Origin: JAJDGF01 sp031549325
GTDB taxonomy: Bacteria; Bacillota; Clostridia; Christensenellales; Aristaeellaceae
Assembly (NCBI GenBank): GCA_031549325.1
Contig: JAVBQA010000030.1
Location: 10,795 to 74,794 of the forward strand
DNA length: 64,000 bases
Direction: 5' to 3'
Positions within the stretch are counted from its first letter, which is position 1; the number at the start of each line of letters is the position of its first letter. Shown one piece after another: positions 1 to 9,679 of this stretch. The notes beneath the pieces are model-generated. The model was not told the DNA's origin and made no database searches. It was given only the letters and a program-made list of their open reading frames with translations. The position numbers and the translations under genes are program-made.

Positions 1-259
1 GATCGGGATGCGCCATGTTGAACGTGCCGTTCACGCACACGATGGAGAGCCCGTGCCGCTCGGCGCTGTCTTTGATCCGCTGAAGCACCGCCTCATCCAT
101 CGCCTCGGGGATCTCAATCTGGCCGGTGGCGTTGAAGCCGCACTCGGCCAGGCTGGCGAAGCTGAGCTGCACCGGGCCGAAACCGTAGCCTTGGATCTTG
201 TCAAACAGCGGCTCGATGGGCTGGGTCTCGAAATCGGTGGTGCAGACGCCGATGTTCAT
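1..259 (-). CDS. sugar phosphate isomerase/epimerase family protein (3' end outside window)
   Basis: The first 86 codons of a minus-strand gene are visible and the rest lies before base 1. The protein begins MNIGVCTTDFETQPIEPLF and includes GYGFGPVQLSFASLAE and HGLSIVCVNGTFNMAHPD. This alternation of short strands and helices resembles the start of xylose-isomerase-like TIM-barrel enzymes that act on sugars or sugar phosphates. A strong ribosome site (GGAGG, 8 bases before the ATG at 257-259) supports the start. A hairpin lies between it and the upstream kinase gene. The substrate cannot be told, because the metal-binding residues lie in the missing part. Confidence 0.72.
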   Translation of the reverse strand, partial: MNIGVCTTDFETQPIEPLFDKIQGYGFGPVQLSFASLAECGFNATGQIEIPEAMDEAVLQRIKDSAERHGLSIVCVNGTFNMAHPD

Positions 260-282
260 GGGCTTATCCTCCTTGCAATCAA

Positions 283-307
283 GCGGGCGGCGCATTCCGC
301 CGCCCGC
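283..307 (-). terminator. hairpin after the hybrid kinase gene
   Basis: A 10-bp perfect stem (283-292 with 298-307, loop of 5) directly follows the kinase stop codon on the minus strand. The following T-run is weak (TTGATT), so termination may be partial, with some readthrough into the isomerase gene. Confidence 0.5.
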
Positions 308-313
308 CATGGA

Positions 314-3028
<2,715 letters not shown>

Positions 3029-3048
3029 CTGTAGTACCCTCCGCGCGA

Positions 3049-3885
3049 TCACGCTTTGGCGTGATCGCCGCGTCGAAACGCTTCAATCATCGTGTTTGTC
3101 AGGCTCATGGTGTTCTCGGTCGCGGGCAGTTCGTCCCGGCTGAACCAGCCCGCCTCGCTCAGCTCGTCCTCCTGCAGGGTGATCCGGTCGTCCCCGTCCA
3201 GGTCGCAGAAGAAGCCCAGCAGCAGCGAATCGGAAAACGGCCAGGGCTGGCTCCTGTGGTAGCGGATGTTCTTCACGCGCAGCCCCACTTCCTCCAGCAC
3301 CTCTCGGGCCACGGTGTCCTCGATCGGCTCGCCCGCCTCGGCAAAGCCGGCCACGAGCGCGTGGCGGGCGTAGGCGCGCCCGGCGTACTTGGTCAGCACC
3401 AGGCGGTTGCCGTCGGTGACGCCCACGATGACGGCGGGCGAAATCTTGGGGTAGACCGTGTTGCCGCAGGCACCGCACACCAGCGCGCGCTCTTTGAGAC
3501 TGGGGCAGGCCGGCTGGCCGCAGCGCCCGCAGAAGGCGTTGTCCCGGTAGAAGCGGCTCAACTGGCTGCCCAGCACGCCCGCGAAGCCCAGGTGCTGGGG
3601 CGCGAAGCTGCGAAAGATCTCCAGCGGTTCCATGCAGGCGCCGGGCAGGCCATTCGCATCCAGCGCATCCGCCAGGAAAAACTCGTCCTCGTCGATGCAA
3701 AACAGATAGCGCGCCCGGGCCAGGCAGGAAGCGGGCAGATCGGAGAAGCGGGGGAGCAAAAACTGCCCGTCGTGGTCGATCAGGAGCGCCTTCCGGTCCT
3801 CGTAATACAGCGCAAAATCGTGCGGGGTTGGCGGCTTCACCGCGAACTCGATGCGAAATTGGCGGGAGCCCAGTTCGTGCAGCAT
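3049..3885 (-). CDS. nudC: Nudix hydrolase, NudC type (NAD+/NADH diphosphatase family)
   Basis: 278 residues. A zinc ribbon (CGRCG ... CGACG) is followed by the Nudix box (GFAEAGEPIEDTVAREVLEEVG) and the NudC-specific segment SQPWPFSDS that lies after it. Family members hydrolyse NAD(H), and in some bacteria remove NAD caps from RNA 5' ends. The start is ATG 3883-3885 because GGAGGC lies 7 bases upstream. A longer reading exists but would cross a T-rich promoter-like stretch. The gene is followed after 20 bases by the hybrid kinase on the same strand, suggesting co-transcription. Confidence 0.9.
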   Translation of the reverse strand: MLHELGSRQFRIEFAVKPPTPHDFALYYEDRKALLIDHDGQFLLPRFSDLPASCLARARYLFCIDEDEFFLADALDANGLPGACMEPLEIFRSFAPQHLGFAGVLGSQLSRFYRDNAFCGRCGQPACPSLKERALVCGACGNTVYPKISPAVIVGVTDGNRLVLTKYAGRAYARHALVAGFAEAGEPIEDTVAREVLEEVGLRVKNIRYHRSQPWPFSDSLLLGFFCDLDGDDRITLQEDELSEAGWFSRDELPATENTMSLTNTMIEAFRRGDHAKA

Positions 3886-3990
3886 GATCGTGCCTCCAGA
3901 TGTTTCCATTAACCCACTTAGTTTAGCAGATTCCTCATTTTTTTTCAATCGCAAATGCTGCGGACGCAACGCCAAGCGGGGCGCGAACCG

Positions 3991-4017
3991 AGGCCCGGGG
4001 AAATCGTTCCCATGGCC
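3991..4017. repeat. palindromic intergenic unit (GGGGAAATCGTTCCC type)
   Basis: An imperfect palindrome (GGCC...GGGGAAATCGTTCCC...GGCC) lies between the zincin gene end and the Nudix gene start. Similar G/C palindromes recur at 13338, 19073, 19327, 24225, 30180 and 60219, so it belongs to a dispersed REP-like family that may also end transcripts. Confidence 0.5.
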
Positions 4018-4027
4018 CCGCCGCGCC

Positions 4028-4399
4028 CTACCTGGCGTTGCGCAGATACCGCTCGATCTGCTCCTTGTCCTTGATCTCCAGCCCGCGTTCGCCCGCCAGC
4101 GACTCCAAATGGTGCGTGAACTCGTGCAGCAGCGTGTCCTTCAGCAGCCGCCGCATCCGCTCCGCGTCCGCCGAAGGGTACAGCCGCTCGAAGCTGCCGT
4201 AGTAAATCTCAATCCAGCGCCCCATCGGCCCGCCCGCGTGGTATTGCCCCATGATCACCAGGTCGTCCGCCCGCCCCAGCGGGTTCAGCTTCGTGCCGGG
4301 CAGCAGACAGATCCCGCCGTTCAGGTGCTTGAAAAACGCTTCGGGCAGCTCCGCCGCGATTTCATCCAGCAGTGCCTGCGCCTCATCGATCGATACCAT
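4028..4399 (-). CDS. minimal zincin-type metallopeptidase family protein
   Basis: 123 residues with the zinc-protease motif HEFTHH (H-E-x-x-H) near residue 90, preceded by a conserved IMGQYHAGGPMGRWIEIYYGSFER segment. This matches the small 'metallopeptidase family' (Zincin_1) proteins. Their substrate is not known. No signal peptide is present, so it is cytosolic. The ribosome site is poor (GAGG is 14 bases before the ATG). It has its own strong promoter at 4444-4472. Confidence 0.8.
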   Translation of the reverse strand: MVSIDEAQALLDEIAAELPEAFFKHLNGGICLLPGTKLNPLGRADDLVIMGQYHAGGPMGRWIEIYYGSFERLYPSADAERMRRLLKDTLLHEFTHHLESLAGERGLEIKDKEQIERYLRNAR

Positions 4400-4443
4400 A
4401 AACCGCTGTAGTCCTCGCTTTTTGTTAATGTTTCGTTGATTGT

Positions 4444-4472
4444 ATTATATCTTGTCCGCCGTTTGCTGTCAA
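4444..4472 (-). promoter_or_regulatory. promoter of the zincin gene
   Basis: TTGACA (4467-4472) and TATAAT (4444-4449) on the minus strand, separated by exactly 17 bases: a full sigma-70/SigA consensus. Confidence 0.85.
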
Positions 4473-4529
4473 TCCGGGGTGTGAAAACCTAGGAAAACAG
4501 GGGGTTTTTCGGCACGAGCGAGGCCCCGT

Positions 4530-4572
4530 TTGCGCGCGCAACCTTGCTTTTTGACGGATTATGCGCTATAAT
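4530..4572 (+). promoter_or_regulatory. promoter of the lacI-family gene with adjacent palindrome
   Basis: TTGCTT (4544-4549) and TATAAT (4567-4572) are spaced by 17 bases. A perfect 12-bp palindrome, TTGCGCGCGCAA (4530-4541), sits just upstream of the -35 and could be an autoregulatory LacI-type operator. Confidence 0.6.
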
Positions 4573-4633
4573 AACAGCGAGGGGCGCGAAATCGATTTAG
4601 ACTTTACAAAAGATGAAAAGAGGAGGTGGCGTC

Positions 4634-5644
4634 ATGCCCGTCACGATCAAGGATCTCTCGCAGCGTTGCGGGCTGTCCGTGTCTGCGATCTCCAAGGCAC
4701 TCAACAACTACACCGACATCAGCGAGGAAACGCGCGCCTATGTGCGCAAGGTCGCGATGGAGATGGGGTATTTCCCCAATGCCCAGGCGCGCGCGCTGAA
4801 GACCAACCGATCCTACAACATTGGCGTGGTTTACGAGGATGGAAATCGCTACGGACTGATGCATTACTACTTCAACGCGGTGCTTGACGGTTTCAAACGA
4901 GAGATCGAGGGCATGGGTTACGACCTGACATTTATCAACCGAACGATTGGCAGCGGCCAGCTGAGCTACCTGAACCACTGCCGCTACCGGGGCATGGACG
5001 GCGCGCTGATCGCCTGCGTGGACTTCTACAACCCCGAAGTGGTGGAGCTCGCGCAGAGCGAGGTGCCGGTGGTGACGATCGACCACCTGTTCTCGGGGTG
5101 CTCCTGCGTGATGAGCGACAACCGCTCGGGCATGCGCGAGCTGGTGCGCTACGTGGCGCAGCTGGGACACACGAGGATCGCGCTGGTGCATGGCGAGTAT
5201 AGCGCGGTGACGGATAGCCGGGTCAGCAGTTTTTACGAGACGATGAACCAGCTGAACCTGCCGATCGTGAAGGAATACGTGACCAGCGGTCTGTACCACA
5301 ACACCGAGTCTAACCGCTCGGCGGTGGCGCAGATGCTCAAGCTGCCCGCGCCGCCCACGTGCATCCTGATGACGGACGACTTCGCGGCGCTGGGCGGCAT
5401 GGACGCGATCGTCCAGGCAGGGCTAAGGATCCCGGAGGACATCTCGGTCGCCGGGTATGACGGCATCCAGATCTCGCAGGTGATCCGGCCTAGGCTGACC
5501 ACGGTGTTTCAGGACGCGGGGCGGATCGGGCAGGAGGCTGCCAAGCGGCTGGTGCATCGGATCGAGCACCCCAGGGACGCGTTGCCCGCGCCGATGATTG
5601 TGGCGGGGCAGCTGCTCAAAGGCGAGACGGTGAGACAAGCATAG
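4634..5644 (+). CDS. LacI-family transcriptional regulator
   Basis: 336 residues. The N-terminal helix-turn-helix reads MPVTIKDLSQRCGLSVSAIS followed by the hinge helix (NAQARALKTNRSYNIGVV). The rest is a periplasmic-binding-protein-like effector domain, ending with the usual ISVAGYDGIQISQVIRPRLTTV. AGGAGG lies 7 bases before the ATG at 4634, which is preferred over an in-frame ATG at 4613. The gene is convergent with a DapA-family lyase. That lyase has a LacI-like palindrome in its promoter, so it is a likely target. The effector is unknown and probably a sugar or sugar acid. Confidence 0.9.
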   Translation: MPVTIKDLSQRCGLSVSAISKALNNYTDISEETRAYVRKVAMEMGYFPNAQARALKTNRSYNIGVVYEDGNRYGLMHYYFNAVLDGFKREIEGMGYDLTFINRTIGSGQLSYLNHCRYRGMDGALIACVDFYNPEVVELAQSEVPVVTIDHLFSGCSCVMSDNRSGMRELVRYVAQLGHTRIALVHGEYSAVTDSRVSSFYETMNQLNLPIVKEYVTSGLYHNTESNRSAVAQMLKLPAPPTCILMTDDFAALGGMDAIVQAGLRIPEDISVAGYDGIQISQVIRPRLTTVFQDAGRIGQEAAKRLVHRIEHPRDALPAPMIVAGQLLKGETVRQA

Positions 5645-5649
5645 AAAAA

Positions 5650-5686
5650 GGGGATTTCCAACGGACGCAGTCCGTTGGAAATCCCC
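5650..5686. terminator. bidirectional terminator between lacI-type and dapA-type genes
   Basis: A 16-bp perfect stem (5650-5665 with 5671-5686, loop CGCAG) lies between two convergent stops. An A-run (5645-5649) precedes it, giving a T-run for minus-strand transcripts. It serves both genes. Confidence 0.85.
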
Positions 5687-5691
5687 GCCCC

Positions 5692-6594
5692 TTATTCCGG
5701 TTGCACAAGCCCATTTCTGACCAACAGCGCTTTTAGTACCTCTCGCTGCCCCTCCTTGATCCCCTGAATCGGCTGCGTACACCATTCCTCGATCTCCATT
5801 CCGCGCAGCCGCATCGCGGCCTTGATCGCGGGCACAAACAGCGGCGCAACCGAGTACAACCCCATCATGTCGTTCAGCTTGGCTTGAAGCGCCGACAGCG
5901 CCCGCAAATCCTCGCGTTCCATCGCGTTCACCAGCCCCATGCACACCTCGGGCATGATGTTCGCCAGCCCGCCGATGCACCCCGCGCCGCCGCTCAGCAC
6001 ATTGGGCACAAAGTTGTCGTCGAACCCGGAAAACACCCGGAAATCCGGCAGCGCATCCCGCATGCGCACCAGGATCTGCCGCGTGTGCTCCATCCCCGGC
6101 ACGCTGTCCTTGATGCCCGCGATGTTTTTGTGTTTCTGCGCCAGCGCACAAACCAGCTCCGGCACCAGGTCGTACCCGGTGCGCGCCGGGAAGTTGTACA
6201 GGTAAAAGTCCAGATTCGTCTCGGGTATCACCAGATTGTAATACGCCAGGATGTCCTGTTCGGGCAGGTTGAAGTAGTACGGGCTGACGCAGATCACGCC
6301 CTGCGCGCCCTGCTTTTTTGCCAGGGCCATCAGCTCGATGGTCTCTCGGACGTCCATGCTGGCCACGCCCACGATCAGCGGCGTCTTGCCCCGCGTCTCC
6401 TGGGCCGCCAGCTCGATCAGCCTCGCCATGTCCGCCTTGTGCAGCGCGAAAAACTCGCCGATGCTGCCCAGCACCAGCACGCCGCTGATTCCGGCGTGAA
6501 CCTGTCGTCCGATCACGTCCCGCGCGGCTGCTTCGTCCAGTCTGCGTTCCCGCGTCAGCGGCGTCACCATAGGCACAATGAACTGCGATTTCAT
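5692..6594 (-). CDS. DapA/NanA-family class I aldolase-lyase
   Basis: 300 residues of the dihydrodipicolinate synthase/N-acetylneuraminate lyase superfamily. The Schiff-base Lys is K162 (AGIKDS) and the catalytic Tyr is Y133 (YLYNFPARTGYDL). The substrate loop reads GSIGEFFAL rather than the GTTGE typical of true DapA, and no lysine genes are nearby. A sugar-acid lyase or keto-acid aldolase is therefore more likely than lysine synthesis. The start at 6594 has GGGAGGT upstream. Its promoter carries a palindromic operator, and it lies between a LacI and a GntR gene, either of which may control it. Confidence 0.85.
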   Translation of the reverse strand: MKSQFIVPMVTPLTRERRLDEAAARDVIGRQVHAGISGVLVLGSIGEFFALHKADMARLIELAAQETRGKTPLIVGVASMDVRETIELMALAKKQGAQGVICVSPYYFNLPEQDILAYYNLVIPETNLDFYLYNFPARTGYDLVPELVCALAQKHKNIAGIKDSVPGMEHTRQILVRMRDALPDFRVFSGFDDNFVPNVLSGGAGCIGGLANIMPEVCMGLVNAMEREDLRALSALQAKLNDMMGLYSVAPLFVPAIKAAMRLRGMEIEEWCTQPIQGIKEGQREVLKALLVRNGLVQPE

Positions 6595-6626
6595 GCGCAC
6601 ACCTCCCATTGATCGGTAATACACAC

Positions 6627-6655
6627 AGTTTAGCCCGAAACCGGTTTCGACGCAA
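6627..6655 (-). promoter_or_regulatory. promoter of the DapA-family gene with operator palindrome in the spacer
   Basis: The minus-strand -35 TTGCGT (6650-6655) and -10 TAAACT (6627-6632) are 17 bases apart. The spacer contains the perfect 14-bp palindrome CGAAACCGGTTTCG (6636-6649), of the centre-CG type bound by LacI-family proteins. A bound repressor would block RNA polymerase directly. Confidence 0.7.
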
Positions 6656-6712
6656 GCAAAAAACTGTGCGATTTGATGCGGTTACGCGTTCGAACATTGG
6701 AGAAATGTTAAC

Positions 6713-6741
6713 TTGACAGGTACATGCGATCTCAGCATAAT
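6713..6741 (+). promoter_or_regulatory. promoter of the gntR-family gene
   Basis: TTGACA (6713-6718) and CATAAT (6736-6741) with a 17-base spacer. The resulting leader of about 90 bases before the GntR start shows no clear hairpin. Confidence 0.75.
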
Positions 6742-6837
6742 TGCATATAAGGAAGATGTAAATTTGGCATTATAGGGACACAGTCCGTTTTTGGGCGCTG
6801 ATCGCCAGAGCAACACGGTGGAAGGGCAGGTGCAGTC

Positions 6838-7557
6838 ATGGCGCTGGCCTTGAAGTCACAACCAGCTTACGCGCGCATTCGCGATCTGATCGCCGCCGGC
6901 ATCGCCAGCGGGGAATATCAGGAGAACTCGCAGCTGCCCACCGAGCGGGACATGTGCGAGCAGCATAACGTCAGCCGCATCACCATCCGCCACGCGCTCA
7001 CCCTGCTAGAGCAAGAAGGACTCATCCGCAAGCGCCAGGGGCAGGGGATCTTTGTGTGCCCCCGCCGCTACGAACAGCCGCTGAACTCGCTGTACATCTT
7101 CTCGGAGGAGCTGGCCAAACAGAACGCCGAACCCAGCAACCGGGTGCTTTCCATGGAGCTGCGCGCCGTCGGCGGAGACACCGCCGCCAAGCTGGGGCTG
7201 AGCGACCGGGCGCTGTGCCACGAGATCAAGCGCCTCAGCTACGCCGACGCCAAGCTGTACGCCTATGAGGAGATTCTGGTTCCGGAGGCGCTGCTTGCCG
7301 GCGCCACCGCCCGCGACATCGAGGGTGACGGGCTGTATGCCACGATGCGCCGCATCTGCGGGTTGTCGATCGACCGCGCCAGCGACCATCTGGAGGCCAT
7401 GCTGGCCCCGCCGGACGTGGCGCTGGCGCTTCAGAGAAAGCCGCCTCTGGCCGTGGTCAAGCTGGCGCGGGTGGCGTTTTCCGGCGAGCGAGCCGTGGAG
7501 CATAGCACCCGCTACATCCTTGGGGACAAGTATCGCTTCAAAGTGACATTCAATTGA
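6838..7557 (+). CDS. GntR-family regulator, HutC/UTRA subfamily
   Basis: 239 residues. The winged helix-turn-helix occupies about 8-75 (SQLPTERDMCEQHNVSRITI then LEQEGLIRKRQGQGIFV). A UTRA-type effector domain follows (about 95-235), with the family ending VEHSTRYILGDKYRFKV. Such proteins repress carbohydrate or phosphonate uptake genes and respond to a phosphorylated sugar or similar ligand. It is divergent from the DapA-family gene, so that gene or its own promoter is a plausible target. The start is supported by a purine-rich site (GGAAGGGCAGG) upstream. Confidence 0.88.
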   Translation: MALALKSQPAYARIRDLIAAGIASGEYQENSQLPTERDMCEQHNVSRITIRHALTLLEQEGLIRKRQGQGIFVCPRRYEQPLNSLYIFSEELAKQNAEPSNRVLSMELRAVGGDTAAKLGLSDRALCHEIKRLSYADAKLYAYEEILVPEALLAGATARDIEGDGLYATMRRICGLSIDRASDHLEAMLAPPDVALALQRKPPLAVVKLARVAFSGERAVEHSTRYILGDKYRFKVTFN

Positions 7558-7576
7558 AGCGATTCCATATCCTAAC

Positions 7577-7620
7577 TTGCAAGTCCCGGTATCATTTGCT
7601 ATAATGCATTGGATACCGGG
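7577..7620 (+). promoter_or_regulatory. plsX operon promoter with flanking inverted repeat
   Basis: TTGCAA (7577-7582) and TATAAT (7600-7605) with a 17-base spacer. A perfect 9-bp inverted repeat, CCCGGTATC (7585-7593) with GATACCGGG (7612-7620), brackets the -10 and transcription start, as expected for an operator or a start-proximal hairpin. Confidence 0.7.
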
Positions 7621-7666
7621 CACTTTGTTTCTTTTGCCATTTCACCAGACCCAGGAGGGCGATTTC

Positions 7667-8707
7667 ATGGAATATCGTATCGCGCTGGACGCCATGGGCG
7701 GCGACAATGCGCCAGACGCGGTGGTTTCGGGCGCGCTGATGGCGCTGCGCAAGTACAGCGACGTCCGCGTGCTGCTTTTTGGACCGGAGGCGCGCCTTCG
7801 CCAGATGACGCAGGGCGCGGGCGATGTCTCCGCGCGCCTTGAGATCATCGACGCGCCGGACGTGGTGGACATGCACGAGCCGCCCATGCTGGCCGTCCGG
7901 AGGAAGACGGAATCTTCGCTGGTCAAGGCGATGCTGGCCGTGAAGAATGGGCAAGCCGACGCCATCGTCACCGCCGGGCCCACCGGCGCGGTGCTGGCGG
8001 GCGGCTTCTTCCGCATCGGGCGCATCCCGGGCGTCGAGCGCCCCGCGCTGGCGCCGCTGGTGCCCGGCCGCAAAAAGCCGTTTCTGCTGGTGGACGGCGG
8101 CGCGAACACCGACTGCCAGCCCGAGTATCTGGAGCAGTTCGGGCTGATGGGCTCGATCTACATGCAGCAGGTCATGGGCGTTCCAGACCCCATCGTGTGC
8201 CTAGCCAACATCGGCGAGGAACCCGAGAAGGGCGACCTCTTGACCAAGGCCGCCCACAAGCGCATGGCCGAGCAGACCAGCTACCATTTTGGCGGCAATG
8301 TTGAGGCGCGCGAGTTCTCTTCCGGCCAGGCCGACGTGGTGGTGGCTGACGGCTTTGTGGGCAACATCATTCTGAAATACACCGAGGGCTTGGCTTCCGC
8401 GCTGATGGGCATGCTCAAAGACACGATGATGAGCACCGCCCGCAGCAAGATCGGCGCGCTGCTGCTCAAGCCCGCGCTCAGGGAATTCAAGAAGGTCATG
8501 GACTATGAGGAGCACGGCGGCGCGCCGCTGCTCGGGATCAGAGGCGCGATGATCAAGGCGCACGGATCCAGCAGCGCGCCGGCCATCATGAACGCCATCC
8601 GCCAGGCCAGAACCATGCTGGAGCGCGACGTGGTGGGCCGGATCGAAAAAGGCCTTTCCGGACTGAGCCCCAGGACATCATCATCTGAAGGAGAAGAGCA
8701 ACCATGA
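7667..8707 (+). CDS. plsX: phosphate acyltransferase PlsX
   Basis: 346 residues beginning MEYRIALDAMGGDNAP, the PlsX hallmark, with ANIGEEPEKGD and DGFVGNIILKYTEG later on. It converts acyl-ACP to acyl-phosphate, the donor for the first acylation of glycerol-3-phosphate in membrane lipid synthesis, and acts at the inner face of the membrane. AGGAGG lies upstream of ATG 7667; the in-frame stretch before it is leader. It overlaps acpP by the four bases ATGA, so the two are translationally coupled. The usual fabD/fabG genes are absent between them. Confidence 0.96.
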   Translation: MEYRIALDAMGGDNAPDAVVSGALMALRKYSDVRVLLFGPEARLRQMTQGAGDVSARLEIIDAPDVVDMHEPPMLAVRRKTESSLVKAMLAVKNGQADAIVTAGPTGAVLAGGFFRIGRIPGVERPALAPLVPGRKKPFLLVDGGANTDCQPEYLEQFGLMGSIYMQQVMGVPDPIVCLANIGEEPEKGDLLTKAAHKRMAEQTSYHFGGNVEAREFSSGQADVVVADGFVGNIILKYTEGLASALMGMLKDTMMSTARSKIGALLLKPALREFKKVMDYEEHGGAPLLGIRGAMIKAHGSSSAPAIMNAIRQARTMLERDVVGRIEKGLSGLSPRTSSSEGEEQP

Positions 8708-8940
8708 TTTATGACAGGGTCGTAGAGCTCATCACCCAGCAGCTGCCCGTGAAGAAGGAGAGCATCCGGATGGAGTCGCGCCTGCTGGAGGACTTGGGCG
8801 CGGATTCGGCCAACGTGATGATCCTGGTGATGGACATCGAGCAGGCGTACGACATCCAGGTGGACGACGACGTGCTGGCGGGCATCCACACCGTGGGCGA
8901 CATCGTGAACTATCTGAAGGCGAACACCGACCGCGAATAG
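8704..8940 (+). CDS. acpP: acyl carrier protein
   Basis: 78 residues, acidic, four-helix carrier protein. The phosphopantetheine Ser lies in LGADSANVMILVMDIEQ. The motif is DSA where housekeeping ACPs have DSL, a mild departure. It carries acyl chains as thioesters for fatty-acid and phospholipid synthesis. The start ATG overlaps the plsX stop, and rnc follows two bases after its stop, giving the compact order plsX-acpP-rnc-smc. Confidence 0.92.
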   Translation: MIYDRVVELITQQLPVKKESIRMESRLLEDLGADSANVMILVMDIEQAYDIQVDDDVLAGIHTVGDIVNYLKANTDRE

Positions 8941-8942
8941 GA

Positions 8943-9629
8943 GTGTTCAGGGCATTGACGGAATTGATGGACAAGCTGGGGTACCAGTTCAAGAACAGGG
9001 ATCTGCTCTCCATGGCGCTGACCCACCCGTCCTACGGCGCGGATCACAACGTGGCGCACTATCAGCGCCTGGAGTTTCTGGGCGACGCGGTGCTGGAGCT
9101 GGCGGTCAGCCGCTATTTGTATCAGGAGCTGCCGGATCTGCCGGAGGGCAAGCTCACCCGGATCCGCGCGGCGCTGGTGCGCGAGGAATCGCTGTACGAG
9201 GCGGCGCAGACGATCGGCCTGGGCGCTGAGATCCGGCTGTCTGCGGGCGAGGAGCGCTCGGGCGGGCGGGACAAGCCGTCCATCCTGAGCGACGTGGTGG
9301 AGGCCATCCTGGGCGCCGTGTATCTGGACGCGGGCATCGAGCAGGCGTTCCAGCTGGCGCAGCGGCTGCTGGGAGAACGCCTCAAAAACCCGAACTGCGA
9401 CGACGACCCGCTGGACTTCAAGACGCGCCTGCAGGAGCTGCTGCAGCAGGACGGCGGCATGACGCCCACCTACGAGCTGCTCGAGAGCGGCGGTCCGGCG
9501 CATCTGCCGGTGTTCCGCATGCGGGTGATGCTGGGGGAGCGCGAGATCGGGCGCGGCAGCGGCCAGAGCAAGCGCGCGGCGCAGCAGGACGCCGCCCGCG
9601 ATGCGCTGGAACAAATGGAAAAACACTGA
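8943..9629 (+). CDS. rnc: ribonuclease III
   Basis: 228 residues. The catalytic signature RLEFLGDAVLELA is at 42-54 and the second acidic motif is DVVEAILGAVYLDAG. A double-stranded RNA-binding domain covers about 153-225. It cleaves structured RNA such as rRNA precursors, using Mg2+ and acting as a dimer. The start is GTG 8943, two bases after the acpP stop; an ATG eight codons later is possible. The neighbours acpP and smc are the common Firmicutes arrangement. Confidence 0.95.
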   Translation: MFRALTELMDKLGYQFKNRDLLSMALTHPSYGADHNVAHYQRLEFLGDAVLELAVSRYLYQELPDLPEGKLTRIRAALVREESLYEAAQTIGLGAEIRLSAGEERSGGRDKPSILSDVVEAILGAVYLDAGIEQAFQLAQRLLGERLKNPNCDDDPLDFKTRLQELLQQDGGMTPTYELLESGGPAHLPVFRMRVMLGEREIGRGSGQSKRAAQQDAARDALEQMEKH

Positions 9630-9679
9630 GATCATTGGCCACCTGAACTTGCTACTGATCGATTGAGGAGTTATTCGGT

